This document shows, piece after piece, positions 16,582 to 25,796 of a stretch of 64,000 nt of DNA (its first letter is position 1; every line of letters begins with the position of its first letter). The stretch covers positions 1 through 64,000 of the forward strand of contig JBGAOY010000019.1 in NCBI GenBank assembly GCA_044221555.1, read 5' to 3'. The DNA comes from JAEUJM01 sp044221555 (lineage in GTDB: Bacteria; Actinomycetota; Acidimicrobiia; Acidimicrobiales; DATDAH01). The position numbers and the translations under genes are program-made. Below the pieces are notes generated by a model. The model saw only the letters and a list, made by a program, of their open reading frames with translations, was not told the origin of the DNA and did not search any database.

Positions 16582-18318
16582 ATGGGCGAGCAGCCACCAG
16601 GGCCACGAAGGCCCCCACCCTCCACGCGGGCGCAGCCGTCCGGTGAGGGCGCGCGCCCGGCCGTCGACCGCGCTCGCCCGCAGGTGGTCGTCGCGCTGGC
16701 GGTGGTCACGATGCTCATCCTCGGCTTCCTGGTGTTCCGGTCGGTGTCGTCGTCAGGTGGGCCTACCCACCTGGCCGAGGCCGATGCCTACCTGGCCGCC
16801 TGGACCGCCGGCGACCTCGAGGCCATGGCCGCGGCCGTGGCCGACCCGCCGCCCGGGTTCGTGCTGACCCACCAGCAGATGCAGTCCGCGCTGCAGGTGC
16901 GCGACGCCGTGTACGAGCCCGGTGCCGCCGAGATCACCGACGACCGCGCCACGGTGGCCTTCACCGCCGAGCTGACCCTGGCGGGCCTCGGCATGTGGCG
17001 CTACGACAACACGCTCGACATGGTGCGCCGAGACGGTACCTGGCTGGTCGACTGGTCGCCGGCCACGCTCTACCCGGGCATGGTGGAGGGCCAGCGCTTC
17101 ACCCGTACCCGGACCGCCCCGGTGCGGGCCGCGGTGGTGGACCGCAACGGCCAGCCGCTGGCCGAGGGCACGGCTCCGCTCATCGTGGGCACCACGGCCC
17201 CGGCCACCCCCGAGCAGGCCGCCACCCTCGGTCCCCTGGTCGAAGCAGGTGACACCGTCGGCACCCAGGGCCTGCAGGCCCGCTTCAACGACGTGTTGTC
17301 GGGCGAGCCGTCAGGGCAGGTGCAGCTGGTGGGGGCCTCGGGCGTCCCCGAGGTGATCCACGTGTTCGAGGGCGCTCCGGGCGATCCCCTCGTCACCTCG
17401 TTCGACCCGGTCATGCAGGCCGCGGCCGAGAACGCCGTCGCCGTCGCGTCGGGCCCCGCCGCCTTCGTGGCGATCCAGCCGGGCACCGGCGAGATCCTCG
17501 CCGTGGCCCAGAACCCCGACGACGGCCTCAACCGCCCCATCAGCGGCGCCTATCCGCCGGGGTCGACGTTCAAGATCGTCACCACCAACGCCCTGCTCGG
17601 GGTGGGGGTCGACCCCGACGTGCCGGTGGCCTGCCCCGCCACCGCCAACGGCTTCGGCAACTACGCCGGGGAGGCCTTCGGCACCATCCCGTTCCGTGAG
17701 GCGTTCTACCGGTCGTGCAACACCTCGTTCATCATCCAGGCGGGGCTGCTGCCCGACGGGTCGCTCGAGGCCTCGGCCGACCAGTTCGGCTTCAACATGC
17801 CCTACGACATCGGCATCGATTCGGTGGGCGGCAGCTTCCCGGCCCCTGACGGCCAGGCCGACCTGCTGGCCGCCGCCATCGGCCAGGGGCGGGTCACGGC
17901 CAGCCCGCTCCACATGGCGTCGGTGGCCGCGGCCGTGAAGGACGGCTCGTGGCGGGCGCCCACCCTGATCCACGGCGACCAGGCCCCCGAGCGTCCCGAG
18001 CCCATCCCGTTGGACGAGGGCATCGACGACACCATCGCCGAGCTGATGCACGAGGTGGTCACCCTCGGCACCGGCACCAACGCCGCGGTGCAGGGCCGCG
18101 ACGTGGCCGGCAAGACCGGCACCGCCGAGTTCGGGGCCGAGGACCCGCCCGAGACCCACGCCTGGTTCGTGGGGTTCGACGAGGACGTGGCGTTCGCCTG
18201 CCTGGTCGAGGGCGGTGGCAGCGGGGGCTCGGCGGCGGCGCCCCTCGCCGCCCGTTTCGTGGCCGCCACCCCGGCACCACCACCGCCCACCACGACCACC
18301 ACCGCCGGCGACGGCTGA
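16582..18318 (+). CDS. class B penicillin-binding protein, MecA_N-type
   Basis: A 578-residue membrane-anchored transpeptidase that cross-links peptidoglycan outside the cell. One transmembrane helix at about 34-55 is followed by an NTF2-like MecA_N domain (about 65-175), a dimer/linker region, and a transpeptidase domain from about 265. The active-site motifs are intact: S328-T-F-K331, S378-C-N380 and K511-T-G. The Thr-rich C-terminus is low complexity. The start has GAGG at a good distance upstream. It lies divergent to the TAT hydrolase. Confidence 0.92.
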   Translation: MGEQPPGPRRPPPSTRAQPSGEGARPAVDRARPQVVVALAVVTMLILGFLVFRSVSSSGGPTHLAEADAYLAAWTAGDLEAMAAAVADPPPGFVLTHQQMQSALQVRDAVYEPGAAEITDDRATVAFTAELTLAGLGMWRYDNTLDMVRRDGTWLVDWSPATLYPGMVEGQRFTRTRTAPVRAAVVDRNGQPLAEGTAPLIVGTTAPATPEQAATLGPLVEAGDTVGTQGLQARFNDVLSGEPSGQVQLVGASGVPEVIHVFEGAPGDPLVTSFDPVMQAAAENAVAVASGPAAFVAIQPGTGEILAVAQNPDDGLNRPISGAYPPGSTFKIVTTNALLGVGVDPDVPVACPATANGFGNYAGEAFGTIPFREAFYRSCNTSFIIQAGLLPDGSLEASADQFGFNMPYDIGIDSVGGSFPAPDGQADLLAAAIGQGRVTASPLHMASVAAAVKDGSWRAPTLIHGDQAPERPEPIPLDEGIDDTIAELMHEVVTLGTGTNAAVQGRDVAGKTGTAEFGAEDPPETHAWFVGFDEDVAFACLVEGGGSGGSAAAPLAARFVAATPAPPPPTTTTTAGDG

Positions 18319-18411
18319 GCTGGGGGGGCCCAGCCGCCGTCCGATCCCCGCACGAGGCGGCCGCGCGGGCGAGAATCGGGGGGTGCGCCGTCTCCCGACC
18401 ACACTCCGCTG

Positions 18412-18795
18412 ATGGCCGCCGCCCCCTGTGTCCCGTGGTGCCATGTCGGTGACGCCGTCCGCGCGGGGGACGACGGGGTCGCGCAGCAGGGCCTGCGCAT
18501 CTCGCCCCAGGTCAGCTGCGGCGACGGGTGCCAACCGGCGTTCACCGTGGCGTGGCTGTGCCTGGGGGCCGACAACGTCGACTGGAAGTCGGGGTTCGCC
18601 GGCAACACCTACCAGCCACTGCGGATCATCGATCCCGACCAGGCCGCCCAGGTCCAGGTGACGGCCACGGTGACGGTGTCGTGCTCGCCCGACGGCGCGG
18701 CGGCCCAGTGCTCGACCACCTGGCTCGTGGCCTGGTCCCCGGGCGCGCTGCTGCACTCCATCACCGAGCTCGACAGCACCTGCCCCGGGTCCTAG
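18412..18795 (+). CDS. small cysteine-rich hypothetical protein
   Basis: A 127-residue protein with eight cysteines and no recognised family. There is no clear signal peptide or membrane segment, although the segment around TVSCSPDGAAAQCSTTW looks like an extracellular, disulfide-rich beta structure. CACACT lies exactly six bases before ATG, the spacing used by other leaderless starts here, which supports it as a gene. The next gene is 172 bases away. Confidence 0.5.
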   Translation: MAAAPCVPWCHVGDAVRAGDDGVAQQGLRISPQVSCGDGCQPAFTVAWLCLGADNVDWKSGFAGNTYQPLRIIDPDQAAQVQVTATVTVSCSPDGAAAQCSTTWLVAWSPGALLHSITELDSTCPGS

Positions 18796-18967
18796 GAGGG
18801 CCTTCCTCTCGGCTCTTCGCCTGACGGCTCATCGCATCGTCAGGGCTCGCTCGTCCCTCGCTCGCCGCGCCATGACGCGCGGGTGGGTGGCCACTGCCGG
18901 CCGCGGTCCCCGCGCGCTGCATCTCGCTCGGCGCCGTGTCGTCGGTCAGAGTGCTACAAGAGGAGCG

Positions 18968-19525
18968 ATGCACGAGACCCCCGACGAGCTGGCCCGCCTG
19001 CAGGCGGTGCTGGACGACAGCTACGCCCACGCCGGCGCCCACCTGCAGCGGGTGCACACGCCCGACCGCCGCCTCGACGCCGCCCAGGTGGTGGAGCGGT
19101 TGGGGGGCATGTGCCTCCTCACGCTGGCCACGACCACCGCCGACGGCCGGCCCCTCGCCGGCCCGGTGGATGGCTTCTTCTATCGCGGCCGATTCTGGTT
19201 CGGGTCCTCGCCCGACTCGGTGCGCTTCACCCACCTGCGGTCCCGGCCGTCGGTGAGCGCCTGCTTCCTGCCGGGTGAGCACCTGAGCGTCACGGTGCAC
19301 GGCGAGGCCCACGAGGTGCCCGCCGACGACCCCGAGGTGCCCGGGTACCGCGACTACGTGCTGGGCCACTACGGCCCGGACTGGTGGGACAACTGGGAGT
19401 GGGGCGTCACCGCGTCCTACGCGCGCATCACCCCCCGCCGCATGCTCACGTTCCACATGGACCCCGACACGGGGGCCGACGACACCCAGAGCGGCGAGGA
19501 CCGGGCCGACGGTTCGGCCGGCTGA
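18968..19525 (+). CDS. pyridoxamine 5'-phosphate oxidase-like split-barrel protein
   Basis: A 185-residue flavin-binding split-barrel protein. The core LGGMCLLTLATTTADGRP and the strand pattern GPVDGFFYRGRFWFGS, with SVRFTHLRSRPSVSACF, match the PNPOx-like family, whose members bind FMN or F420. An N-terminal helical extension of about 40 residues precedes the barrel. A strong AGAGGAGCG ribosome site supports the start. Substrate unknown. Confidence 0.75.
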   Translation: MHETPDELARLQAVLDDSYAHAGAHLQRVHTPDRRLDAAQVVERLGGMCLLTLATTTADGRPLAGPVDGFFYRGRFWFGSSPDSVRFTHLRSRPSVSACFLPGEHLSVTVHGEAHEVPADDPEVPGYRDYVLGHYGPDWWDNWEWGVTASYARITPRRMLTFHMDPDTGADDTQSGEDRADGSAG

Positions 19526-19531
19526 GCCCGC

Positions 19532-19822
19532 TCAGTCCGACGGGCGGTCGCGCAGGCCGTCGTTGAACGACCGGTAGAGGTCGTAGACGTCCTTGCAGGC
19601 CTGGCACAGCGGCAGGCTGCGGGGGTCGCGGGACGGCACCCACACGAACCCGCACAGGGCCTCGATGGGTGTGCCGTTGATCCGGGCCTCGAGCACCTTG
19701 GCCTGGGCGTCCTCGCCGGGCTCGACCTTCACGATGTGGGCCACGACCGGCGGCCCCTCGTCGAGCTCGGGGTCGGACGGGCGGACGGTGATGACCGGCG
19801 TGGTCTGGGTGGTGGTCGACAT
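19532..19822 (-). CDS. DUF3039 protein
   Basis: A 96-residue protein of the actinobacterial DUF3039 family. The diagnostic region is ALCGFVWVPSRDPRS followed by LPLCQACKDVYDLY: three cysteines, two of them in a CxxC pair, suggest a small zinc site. Function is unknown. TACGAT lies 11 bases before the start, consistent with a very short leader. It converges on the split-barrel gene. Confidence 0.85.
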   Translation of the reverse strand: MSTTTQTTPVITVRPSDPELDEGPPVVAHIVKVEPGEDAQAKVLEARINGTPIEALCGFVWVPSRDPRSLPLCQACKDVYDLYRSFNDGLRDRPSD

Positions 19823-19859
19823 GGCCGACGGCGATCGTATCGGGGCGGGCGGGACCGGG

Positions 19860-19950
19860 CCTCTCGCCGGAACGGCGACTCGCAGTCGAAGGTGAACTGG
19901 GGTTTGGCGCCGGTGCGGGTGTCGTCCACCGTCGCCGGCTTGGATGGTGT
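19860..19950 (-). pseudogene. C-terminal tail fragment of a sixth RTX-type paralogue
   Basis: A minus-strand frame encodes VDDTRTGAKPQFTFDCES, which aligns with the conserved last residues of the upstream repeat proteins (DDTCTGA, then a DCET end). The first conserved Cys is replaced by Arg and no proper start or stop frames it. It appears to be a decayed tail of another array member. Confidence 0.55.
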
Positions 19951-19973
19951 CGCCCGTGGCCGAGCCCTCCAGG

Positions 19974-20117
19974 TCAGAGGGTGGTCTCGCAGGCGGCAGT
20001 GTCGTCGCCGTCCGGGATCGCCCCCGTCGCGGTGTCGTCGCCGGCCGCCGCAGCCGGCATCCACGACGTGGCGAGGAGCAGGGCCATCCCCGCCACCCGG
20101 GCGCCAACCTCGGTCAT
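19974..20117 (-). CDS. miniature RTX-array member: signal peptide plus tail only
   Basis: A 47-residue reading frame. Residues 1-25 are a signal peptide (MTEVGARVAGMALLLATSW, then MPAAAA), followed by GDDTATGAIPDGDDTAACET and TL. The tail matches the end of the first array gene (GAIPDGDN, then CETIF). All calcium-repeat sequence is missing, so it looks like an internal deletion of a full-length paralogue. Its ATG overlaps the TGA of the preceding gene (ATGA), which suggests coupled translation. It may be an exported peptide or a decaying relic. Confidence 0.6.
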   Translation of the reverse strand: MTEVGARVAGMALLLATSWMPAAAAGDDTATGAIPDGDDTAACETTL

Positions 20118-21472
20118 GGGACCACGGTCTCGCAGCTGGACTGGAAGATGTCCTGGGAGCCCAGGCAGGTGTCCTCACCGTCGCCGCCGTTGGTGATGTC
20201 GGAGTCGTTGGCGCCCGTCGGGCTGCCGCCGTCGAGGTAGTCGTCGTCGCCATCTCCGTTCAGCGCATCCTCGCCCCCGAGGCCGAAGATCAGGTCGTTG
20301 CCGCCGGCGGCGTCGATCAGGTCGAACCTCGAGCCGCCGATGATCACATTGGGCCCGTCGTTGCCGCCCAGGTAGCTGGTGCGGGCGTCGGGGGCCCGGA
20401 TGCTCTCGATGCCGTCGAAGGTGTCCTCACCGACGCCGACCGAATAGGGCGGGTCCCCGAAGCGAGGGTCGGGGGCGAGGAAGGCCTCGAAGTCGGGTGT
20501 GGCGGGATCGACGGTGTCGCCCTTGTACGACACCAGGTCGCCGGGGGCACCGGTGCCGGTGACCGGGTTGTTGGCCCCGCCGTCGACGAAGTCGTCGCCG
20601 GGGCCGGGGAAGAGGGTGTCGTCACCCCCGTTGCCCCCGAGGATGTCGTCGCCGCCCTTGCCCTTGATGACGTCGTCGCCCCCGCCGCCGGCCAACTCGT
20701 TGGTGTCGGTGGACCCGAGCAGCCGGTCGTCGAACCGCGTGCCGGTGACGTTCTCGGCAGCGAGTGCGTCGGTCGCGGTCTGGCCCCCGACGGTGACGAC
20801 GGCCGAGCCCGTCGCCAGGTCGACTCGCACGGGGCCGCCGGCGGTGGCGTAGGTGCCGCGGTCGCGGCCGGCGCCTCCCACGAGGATGTCCTCGCCGTCA
20901 CGGCCGTCGAGGAGGTCGTCCCCCACGCCGCCGTACAGGCCGTCCTCGCCTCGACCACCGACGAGCGTGTCGGCGAAGCGTGTGCCCCGCACCTCCTCGA
21001 TACCGAGGATTCCTCCGGCCACGCCGCCGCCTGCGGACTGGACGACGCCGGTCGACTCATCGACCCGCACGCCGACGGCCGCGCTCGAGTAGTCCGCCTC
21101 ATCGAGGTCCCGGCTGCCGCCGGTGAGCAGATCCTGGGCCAGGTCGGCACCCTTGAAGGTGTCGCCGTCGCCCTGGCCGAAGAGCTCGTCGCGGCCCGGC
21201 CCCCCGTCGATGCTGTCGAAGCCGTCGCCGCCGCAGACGTCGTCGTCGCCACCGCCGGCGTTGATCGTCTCGCTGCGGGGCCCACCCTGGATGACGTCGT
21301 GCCCGGCGGTGCCGTTGATGGTGGTGGTCCCCGGAGGCAGGTTCTGGAACGAGATGGTCACGGCGTGGCCGTTGCAGGTGGCGCCCGGCTCGCCGTCGGC
21401 CTGCGCGGCGGGAGCGACTCCGCTCAGCACCAGCACGACCAGCCCCGCCACGCCCGTCAGGATCCGCCCCAT
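20114..21472 (-). CDS. secreted RTX-type calcium-binding repeat protein, array copy 4
   Basis: A 452-residue exported protein. A signal peptide (to about residue 26) is followed by the conserved head CNGHAVTISF. Blocks of GGxGxDxL/GGDGxD nonapeptides (for example GGDDVIKGKGGDDILGG) form calcium-binding parallel beta rolls, separated by beta segments shared with its paralogues (ADTLVGG, DLVSYKGDT, GGNDGPNVIIGG). The end is DDS-type and carries a Cys pair, here DTCLG and SCETVVP. Because a Sec signal is present, export is not by the type I RTX route. It is the last full-length gene of the array. Confidence 0.85.
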   Translation of the reverse strand: MGRILTGVAGLVVLVLSGVAPAAQADGEPGATCNGHAVTISFQNLPPGTTTINGTAGHDVIQGGPRSETINAGGGDDDVCGGDGFDSIDGGPGRDELFGQGDGDTFKGADLAQDLLTGGSRDLDEADYSSAAVGVRVDESTGVVQSAGGGVAGGILGIEEVRGTRFADTLVGGRGEDGLYGGVGDDLLDGRDGEDILVGGAGRDRGTYATAGGPVRVDLATGSAVVTVGGQTATDALAAENVTGTRFDDRLLGSTDTNELAGGGGDDVIKGKGGDDILGGNGGDDTLFPGPGDDFVDGGANNPVTGTGAPGDLVSYKGDTVDPATPDFEAFLAPDPRFGDPPYSVGVGEDTFDGIESIRAPDARTSYLGGNDGPNVIIGGSRFDLIDAAGGNDLIFGLGGEDALNGDGDDDYLDGGSPTGANDSDITNGGDGEDTCLGSQDIFQSSCETVVP

Positions 21473-21522
21473 GGTTGAGGGTCGCGCCGTCCGCCCGATC
21501 GCGCAACGGCCAGGGCCGGCCG

Positions 21523-22869
21523 TCAGCCGTCCTCGCAACGGGTGGTGAAGGCGGGGAGTGCCCCGACACAGGTGTCGTCGCCGTCCCCGCCGTCGTTCAG
21601 GTCGGCGTCGTCGGGGCCGGTCGGCGAGCCGGCGTCGAGGAAGTCGGTGCCCGGGCCCCCGTCGAGGGCGTCGTTGGCCTCGAGCGCGAAGAGCAGGTCG
21701 TTGCCGCCGAAACCCTCCAGCGAGTCGGTCCTCGGCCCGCCGATCATCACGTTGGGGCCGTCGTCGCCCTGGAGGACGTTCGTCTTCGTCTTGACGCCAC
21801 GGATGCTCTCGACACCGGTGAACTCGTCCTCGCCCACGCCGAAGGCGCCCGGGGGCTCGCCCAGGAACCCGGGACCGAGGTAGGCCTCGAATTGGGGGAG
21901 CCCGGGGTCGACGGTGTCGCCCTGGTACGAGACGAGGTCGCCGTGGGCGCCGCTGCTGGTGACTGGGTCGTTGCCGCCGCCGTCGACGAAGTCGTCGCCG
22001 GGGCCGGGGTGGAGCACGTCGTCGCCCCCGGTGCCATCGAGGATGTCGTCGCCGCCCCTGCCCTTGATGGTGTCGTCGCCGCCACCGCCGGTGAGCGCGT
22101 TGTCCCCCTCGTCGCCGTTGAGGCGGTCGTCGAACCTCGATCCCACGATCGCCTCGATCGTGTTCAGGGTGACAAGTGGCGGGTCTGCGCCGTCCCCGAT
22201 GGTGGCGAAGCCCCCCGCCAGGCTCGCCTGCACTCGTCCAGCGGCGCGTGCGAACGTGACCCGGTCCGCGCCCGGGCCACCGGTCACGAAGCCGTCGCCC
22301 CCGCGCCCGTCGAGCACGTCGTCGCCGCCCCCGCCCGCCAACACGTCGATGCCCGAACTTCCGATCAGGGTGTCGTTCAGGGGTGAGCCCACCACTGTCT
22401 CCACACCGAGGATTCCACCGTTCGCCGTGCCACCAGTGACCAGCCCGGTGGTCTCGTCCACCTGCACCGCCACGGGTGATTGGCCGTAGTCGACGATGTC
22501 GTGGCCGCGGCTGCCCCCGGTGATGACGTCCTGGGCGAGGTCGGCACCCCGAAACATGTCGTCGTCGCCTTGGCCGAGCAGCTCGTCGCGGTCGGCACCA
22601 CCGTTGAGGACGTCGGCGCCGCCGCCCCCACACACCACGTCCGCGCCGGCGGCGGCGTTGATGGTCTCGTTCCCGGGGCCGCCCTGGATGACGTCGGGCC
22701 CCGACGTCCCGGTGATGGTCGGGCCGACGCCCGGGTCGTCCCACGAGATGGTCACCGGGTGGCCGGCGCAGGTGCGGGCCGCCTCCTGAGCGTGCAACGG
22801 CGCCGCGCCCGACGCGACGACCCCGATCACCAGCGCCGCAGCTCCGATCCGTCCGGCCGTTCGCATCAT
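21523..22869 (-). CDS. secreted RTX-type calcium-binding repeat protein, array copy 3
   Basis: A 448-residue paralogue with signal peptide, CAGHPVTISW head, repeated GGxGxD blocks (GGGGDDTIKGRGGDDIL) and the tail DDTCVGALPAFTTRCE. ATG at 22869 follows GGGAGG by nine bases; a GTG two codons earlier is less well placed. Compared with copies 1 and 2 it lacks the insertion before the final beta roll. Neighbours on both sides are paralogues 40-50 bases away, giving a co-directional operon. Confidence 0.85.
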   Translation of the reverse strand: MMRTAGRIGAAALVIGVVASGAAPLHAQEAARTCAGHPVTISWDDPGVGPTITGTSGPDVIQGGPGNETINAAAGADVVCGGGGADVLNGGADRDELLGQGDDDMFRGADLAQDVITGGSRGHDIVDYGQSPVAVQVDETTGLVTGGTANGGILGVETVVGSPLNDTLIGSSGIDVLAGGGGDDVLDGRGGDGFVTGGPGADRVTFARAAGRVQASLAGGFATIGDGADPPLVTLNTIEAIVGSRFDDRLNGDEGDNALTGGGGDDTIKGRGGDDILDGTGGDDVLHPGPGDDFVDGGGNDPVTSSGAHGDLVSYQGDTVDPGLPQFEAYLGPGFLGEPPGAFGVGEDEFTGVESIRGVKTKTNVLQGDDGPNVMIGGPRTDSLEGFGGNDLLFALEANDALDGGPGTDFLDAGSPTGPDDADLNDGGDGDDTCVGALPAFTTRCEDG

Positions 22870-22908
22870 GCCCACCGCCCTCCCACCGGTCGACGGGTCA
22901 TCTGTCGG

Positions 22909-24315
22909 TCAGAAGACCGTCTCGCAGTCGTACATGTAATTGGGGTCGTTCACCGCGCCGGTGCAGGTGTCGTCGCCTCCGCCAGCCACGATGAGGTCGG
23001 CGTCGCCACCACCGTTGCCGTCGGGCGGCCCGCCCGTCGGGGCGCCCCCGTCCAGGTAGTCGTCGCCGAAGATGTTCGGATTCATGCCGCCGGGGTAGTC
23101 GCCGCTGATGCTGTCGACTCCGGCGAGGCCGTAGACGAGATCGTTGCCGCCCCGGCCGGCCAGGGCGTCCTGCCGGTCGCCGCCGATGATCACGTTGGGC
23201 CCGTCGTCGCCACTGATGGTGTTCTGCCGGTCCTTGACCCCGCGGGCGCTCTCGATGCCGGAGAGGAGGTCGTCGCCGACCCCCTCGGCGTAGGGCGGGT
23301 TGTTGGTCGGTGCGAAGTAGTAGAGGACGATGCCCAGATGGGTCGCACCCGGGTCCAGGGTGTCGCCCTGGTACGAGACCAGGTCGCCGTGCTCGCCGCT
23401 GCTCGTGACGGGGTCGTTGGCGCCCCCAGCGACGTCGTCGTCGCCGCTGCCGGGGAAGAGCACGTCGTCGCCGTTGCCGCCCTCGAGGATGTCGTCGCCG
23501 CCCTTGCCCTTGATCGTGTCGTCGCCGCCTCCACCCGCCAGCTCGTTGGCGTCGCTGTTGCCGACGAGGCGGTCGGGCTGGGGACTGCCGGTCGCCCCTT
23601 CGATGCTGACGAGGGTGTCGGTGGGCCCACCGAGCACCTTGGCCAGCTGCTGGGCGAGGTTGACCGCAACGCCTGCTGAGGAGGCGGCGAACGACACGCG
23701 ATCCGCGCCGGGGCCGCCGTCGAGGACGTCCTCGTCGCCCCGGCCGTCGAGCACGTCGTTCCCCGTCCGGCCGTACAGCTTGTTCTCACCGGACCCACCG
23801 ATCAACGTGTCGGCGTAGCGCGTGCCCCGGAGCACCTCGATCCCCAGGATCCCGCCGTTCACGCCGGCGCCGGTGGCGTGCACCCCGCCCGTGGGCATGT
23901 CGACGGTGACCCCCGTGGTCAGCGAGCCGTAGTCGGCCTCGTCCCGGTCGCCGCTGCCGCCCGTGACGAGGTCTTGGCCCAGGTCGGCGCCTCGGAACTG
24001 GTCGCTGTCACCCTGGCCGATCAGTTCGTCGCGGCCGGGCCCGCCGTCGATGCTGTCGAGCCCGTTGCCCCCGCACACCACGTCGTCGCCGCCGTTGGCG
24101 TTGATCGTCTCCGACTGCGGGCCACCCTGGATGACGTCAGGGCCGTTGGTCCCGTTGATGTTCGTCCCGACGCCGGGGTCGTCGAAGGCGATGGTCACGG
24201 CCCGGCCGTTGCACGTTCGGCCCGGCTCCTGGGCGCGAAGGGGTGTCGCGCCCCACGCCGTGAGCCCGATCACCAGCGCCGCCGCGCCGCCGATTCGTCG
24301 AGTCGTTCGTGTCAT
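22909..24315 (-). CDS. secreted RTX-type calcium-binding repeat protein, array copy 2
   Basis: A 468-residue paralogue with signal peptide, CNGRAVTIAF head and calcium roll blocks (GGDDVVCGGNGLDSIDGG and GGGGDDTIKGKGGDD). The final roll contains an extra segment (GDYPGGMNPNIFGDDYLDGG) shared with copy 1 only. The end is DDTCTGAVNDPNYMYDCE followed by TVF. GGAGGG stands about eight bases before ATG. Copies 1 and 2 look like the most recent duplication. Confidence 0.85.
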   Translation of the reverse strand: MTRTTRRIGGAAALVIGLTAWGATPLRAQEPGRTCNGRAVTIAFDDPGVGTNINGTNGPDVIQGGPQSETINANGGDDVVCGGNGLDSIDGGPGRDELIGQGDSDQFRGADLGQDLVTGGSGDRDEADYGSLTTGVTVDMPTGGVHATGAGVNGGILGIEVLRGTRYADTLIGGSGENKLYGRTGNDVLDGRGDEDVLDGGPGADRVSFAASSAGVAVNLAQQLAKVLGGPTDTLVSIEGATGSPQPDRLVGNSDANELAGGGGDDTIKGKGGDDILEGGNGDDVLFPGSGDDDVAGGANDPVTSSGEHGDLVSYQGDTLDPGATHLGIVLYYFAPTNNPPYAEGVGDDLLSGIESARGVKDRQNTISGDDGPNVIIGGDRQDALAGRGGNDLVYGLAGVDSISGDYPGGMNPNIFGDDYLDGGAPTGGPPDGNGGGDADLIVAGGGDDTCTGAVNDPNYMYDCETVF

Positions 24316-24354
24316 GGCTGTCGCCCTCCGTGTGCGCCGCCCGTCACCGATGGT

Positions 24355-25743
24355 TCAGAAGATGGTCTCGCAGCTGTCCATGTTGTCGCCGTCGGGGATG
24401 GCGCCGGTGCAGGTGTCGTCGCCGCCGTTGCCGTGGACGCGGTCGGGGTCGCCGGGCCCGTCGGGGTCGCCGCCGTCCAGGTAGTCGTTCCCGAAGACGA
24501 GGGGGTTCTCGCCGGCGGCGTAGTCGCCGTTGAGGATGTCGGCGCCGCCGAGCCCGAAGACCAAGTCGTTGCCGCCGCGGGCGTTCAGGAAGTCCTGGCC
24601 GTCGCCGCCGATGATCACATTCGGGCCGTCGTCGCCCTGGACGTGGGTCTTGCCGTGCTTCATCCCACGGACGCTCTCGATGCCGCTGAGGGAGTCGTCG
24701 CCGACCCCCAACGCGTAGGGCGGGCTGTTCAAGGGGGCGAAGAAGTAGAGGCCGACGTCGAGGAAGGTCCGACCGGGGTCCAGGGTGTCGCCCTGGTACG
24801 AGACCAGGTCGCCGTGCTCGCCGCTGCTCCTGACCGGGTCGTTGGTGCCCCCGTCGACGAAGTCGTCGCCGGGGCCCGGGTGGATCACGTCGTCGCCACC
24901 GCCGCCCTCGAGCACGTCGTCCCCCAACCGACCCTTGAGCACGTCGTCCTGGCCGCCGCCGATCAGGTGGTCGTTCTCGTCGGTGCCCAGCAGGCGGTCG
25001 GCGAAGGGGCTCCCGATGGCGGTCTCGAAGTCGGTGATGAGGTCCTCCGTGTGCGCGCGGGTGACGTGGTCGTTGGCCAGGTCCACCCGGACCTTCTCGC
25101 TGGACGACGCGTAGCTCACGGTGTCGTCTCCGGGGCCACCGTCGAGGTCGTTCGAGCCCCCGCGCCCGTCGATGGTGTCGTTCCCCCGGAGGCCGAGGAG
25201 GACGTCCGCGCCCGATCGGCCGAGGAGCTGGTCGTCGAAGGGGGTGCCGGCGACCGTCTCGACGCCGAGGATGCCGCCGTTCACCCCCGCACCGGTCATG
25301 TGGACCAAACCCTGGGACAGGTCGATCTGCACCCCGGCCGGCAGCTGGCTGTACCGCGCGACGTCCGAGTCGCGTCTGCCGCCGGTGATCACGTCCTGGC
25401 CGAGATCGGCCCCGGTGAACGTGTCGCTGCCGTCCTGGCCGAGCAACTCGTCCCGGCCGGCGCCACCGTCGATCGTGTCGAAGCCCCCACCTGCACAGAC
25501 CACGTCCTCGCCACCGCCGGCGTCGATCGTCTCGGAGTCGTCCCCGCCCAGGATCACGTCGGGCCCACCGGTGCCGTTGATGGTCGTCCCGACGCCCGGG
25601 TCCCGCCAGGAGATCGTGACCGCGTGGCCCAGGCAGGTCGCCCCACCCTCGGTCTGGGCGCTGGCGGGGAGGATCCCGCCCATCACCGCCACCAGCAACC
25701 CCAGCACGGTCGATCTCAGCACCCCGCCGCCTGCCCGTCCCAT
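24355..25743 (-). CDS. secreted RTX-type calcium-binding repeat protein, array copy 1
   Basis: A 462-residue exported protein and first of the tandem array. A signal peptide to about residue 30 precedes CLGHAVTISW, then GGxGxDxL calcium repeats, the shared beta segments (DLVSYQGDTLDPG, GDDGPNVIIGG) and the tail DDTCTGAIPDGDNMDSCE, TIF. No ribosome site is obvious. The coiled-coil gene ends 53 bases upstream in the same direction and may head the operon. An adhesive or cell-surface matrix role is inferred from the fold only. Confidence 0.85.
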   Translation of the reverse strand: MGRAGGGVLRSTVLGLLVAVMGGILPASAQTEGGATCLGHAVTISWRDPGVGTTINGTGGPDVILGGDDSETIDAGGGEDVVCAGGGFDTIDGGAGRDELLGQDGSDTFTGADLGQDVITGGRRDSDVARYSQLPAGVQIDLSQGLVHMTGAGVNGGILGVETVAGTPFDDQLLGRSGADVLLGLRGNDTIDGRGGSNDLDGGPGDDTVSYASSSEKVRVDLANDHVTRAHTEDLITDFETAIGSPFADRLLGTDENDHLIGGGQDDVLKGRLGDDVLEGGGGDDVIHPGPGDDFVDGGTNDPVRSSGEHGDLVSYQGDTLDPGRTFLDVGLYFFAPLNSPPYALGVGDDSLSGIESVRGMKHGKTHVQGDDGPNVIIGGDGQDFLNARGGNDLVFGLGGADILNGDYAAGENPLVFGNDYLDGGDPDGPGDPDRVHGNGGDDTCTGAIPDGDNMDSCETIF

Positions 25744-25796
25744 ACGCTCACGATCGCACCGACCGCCCGAGGGCGCAACCGTTGGGCGCCGGTCGG

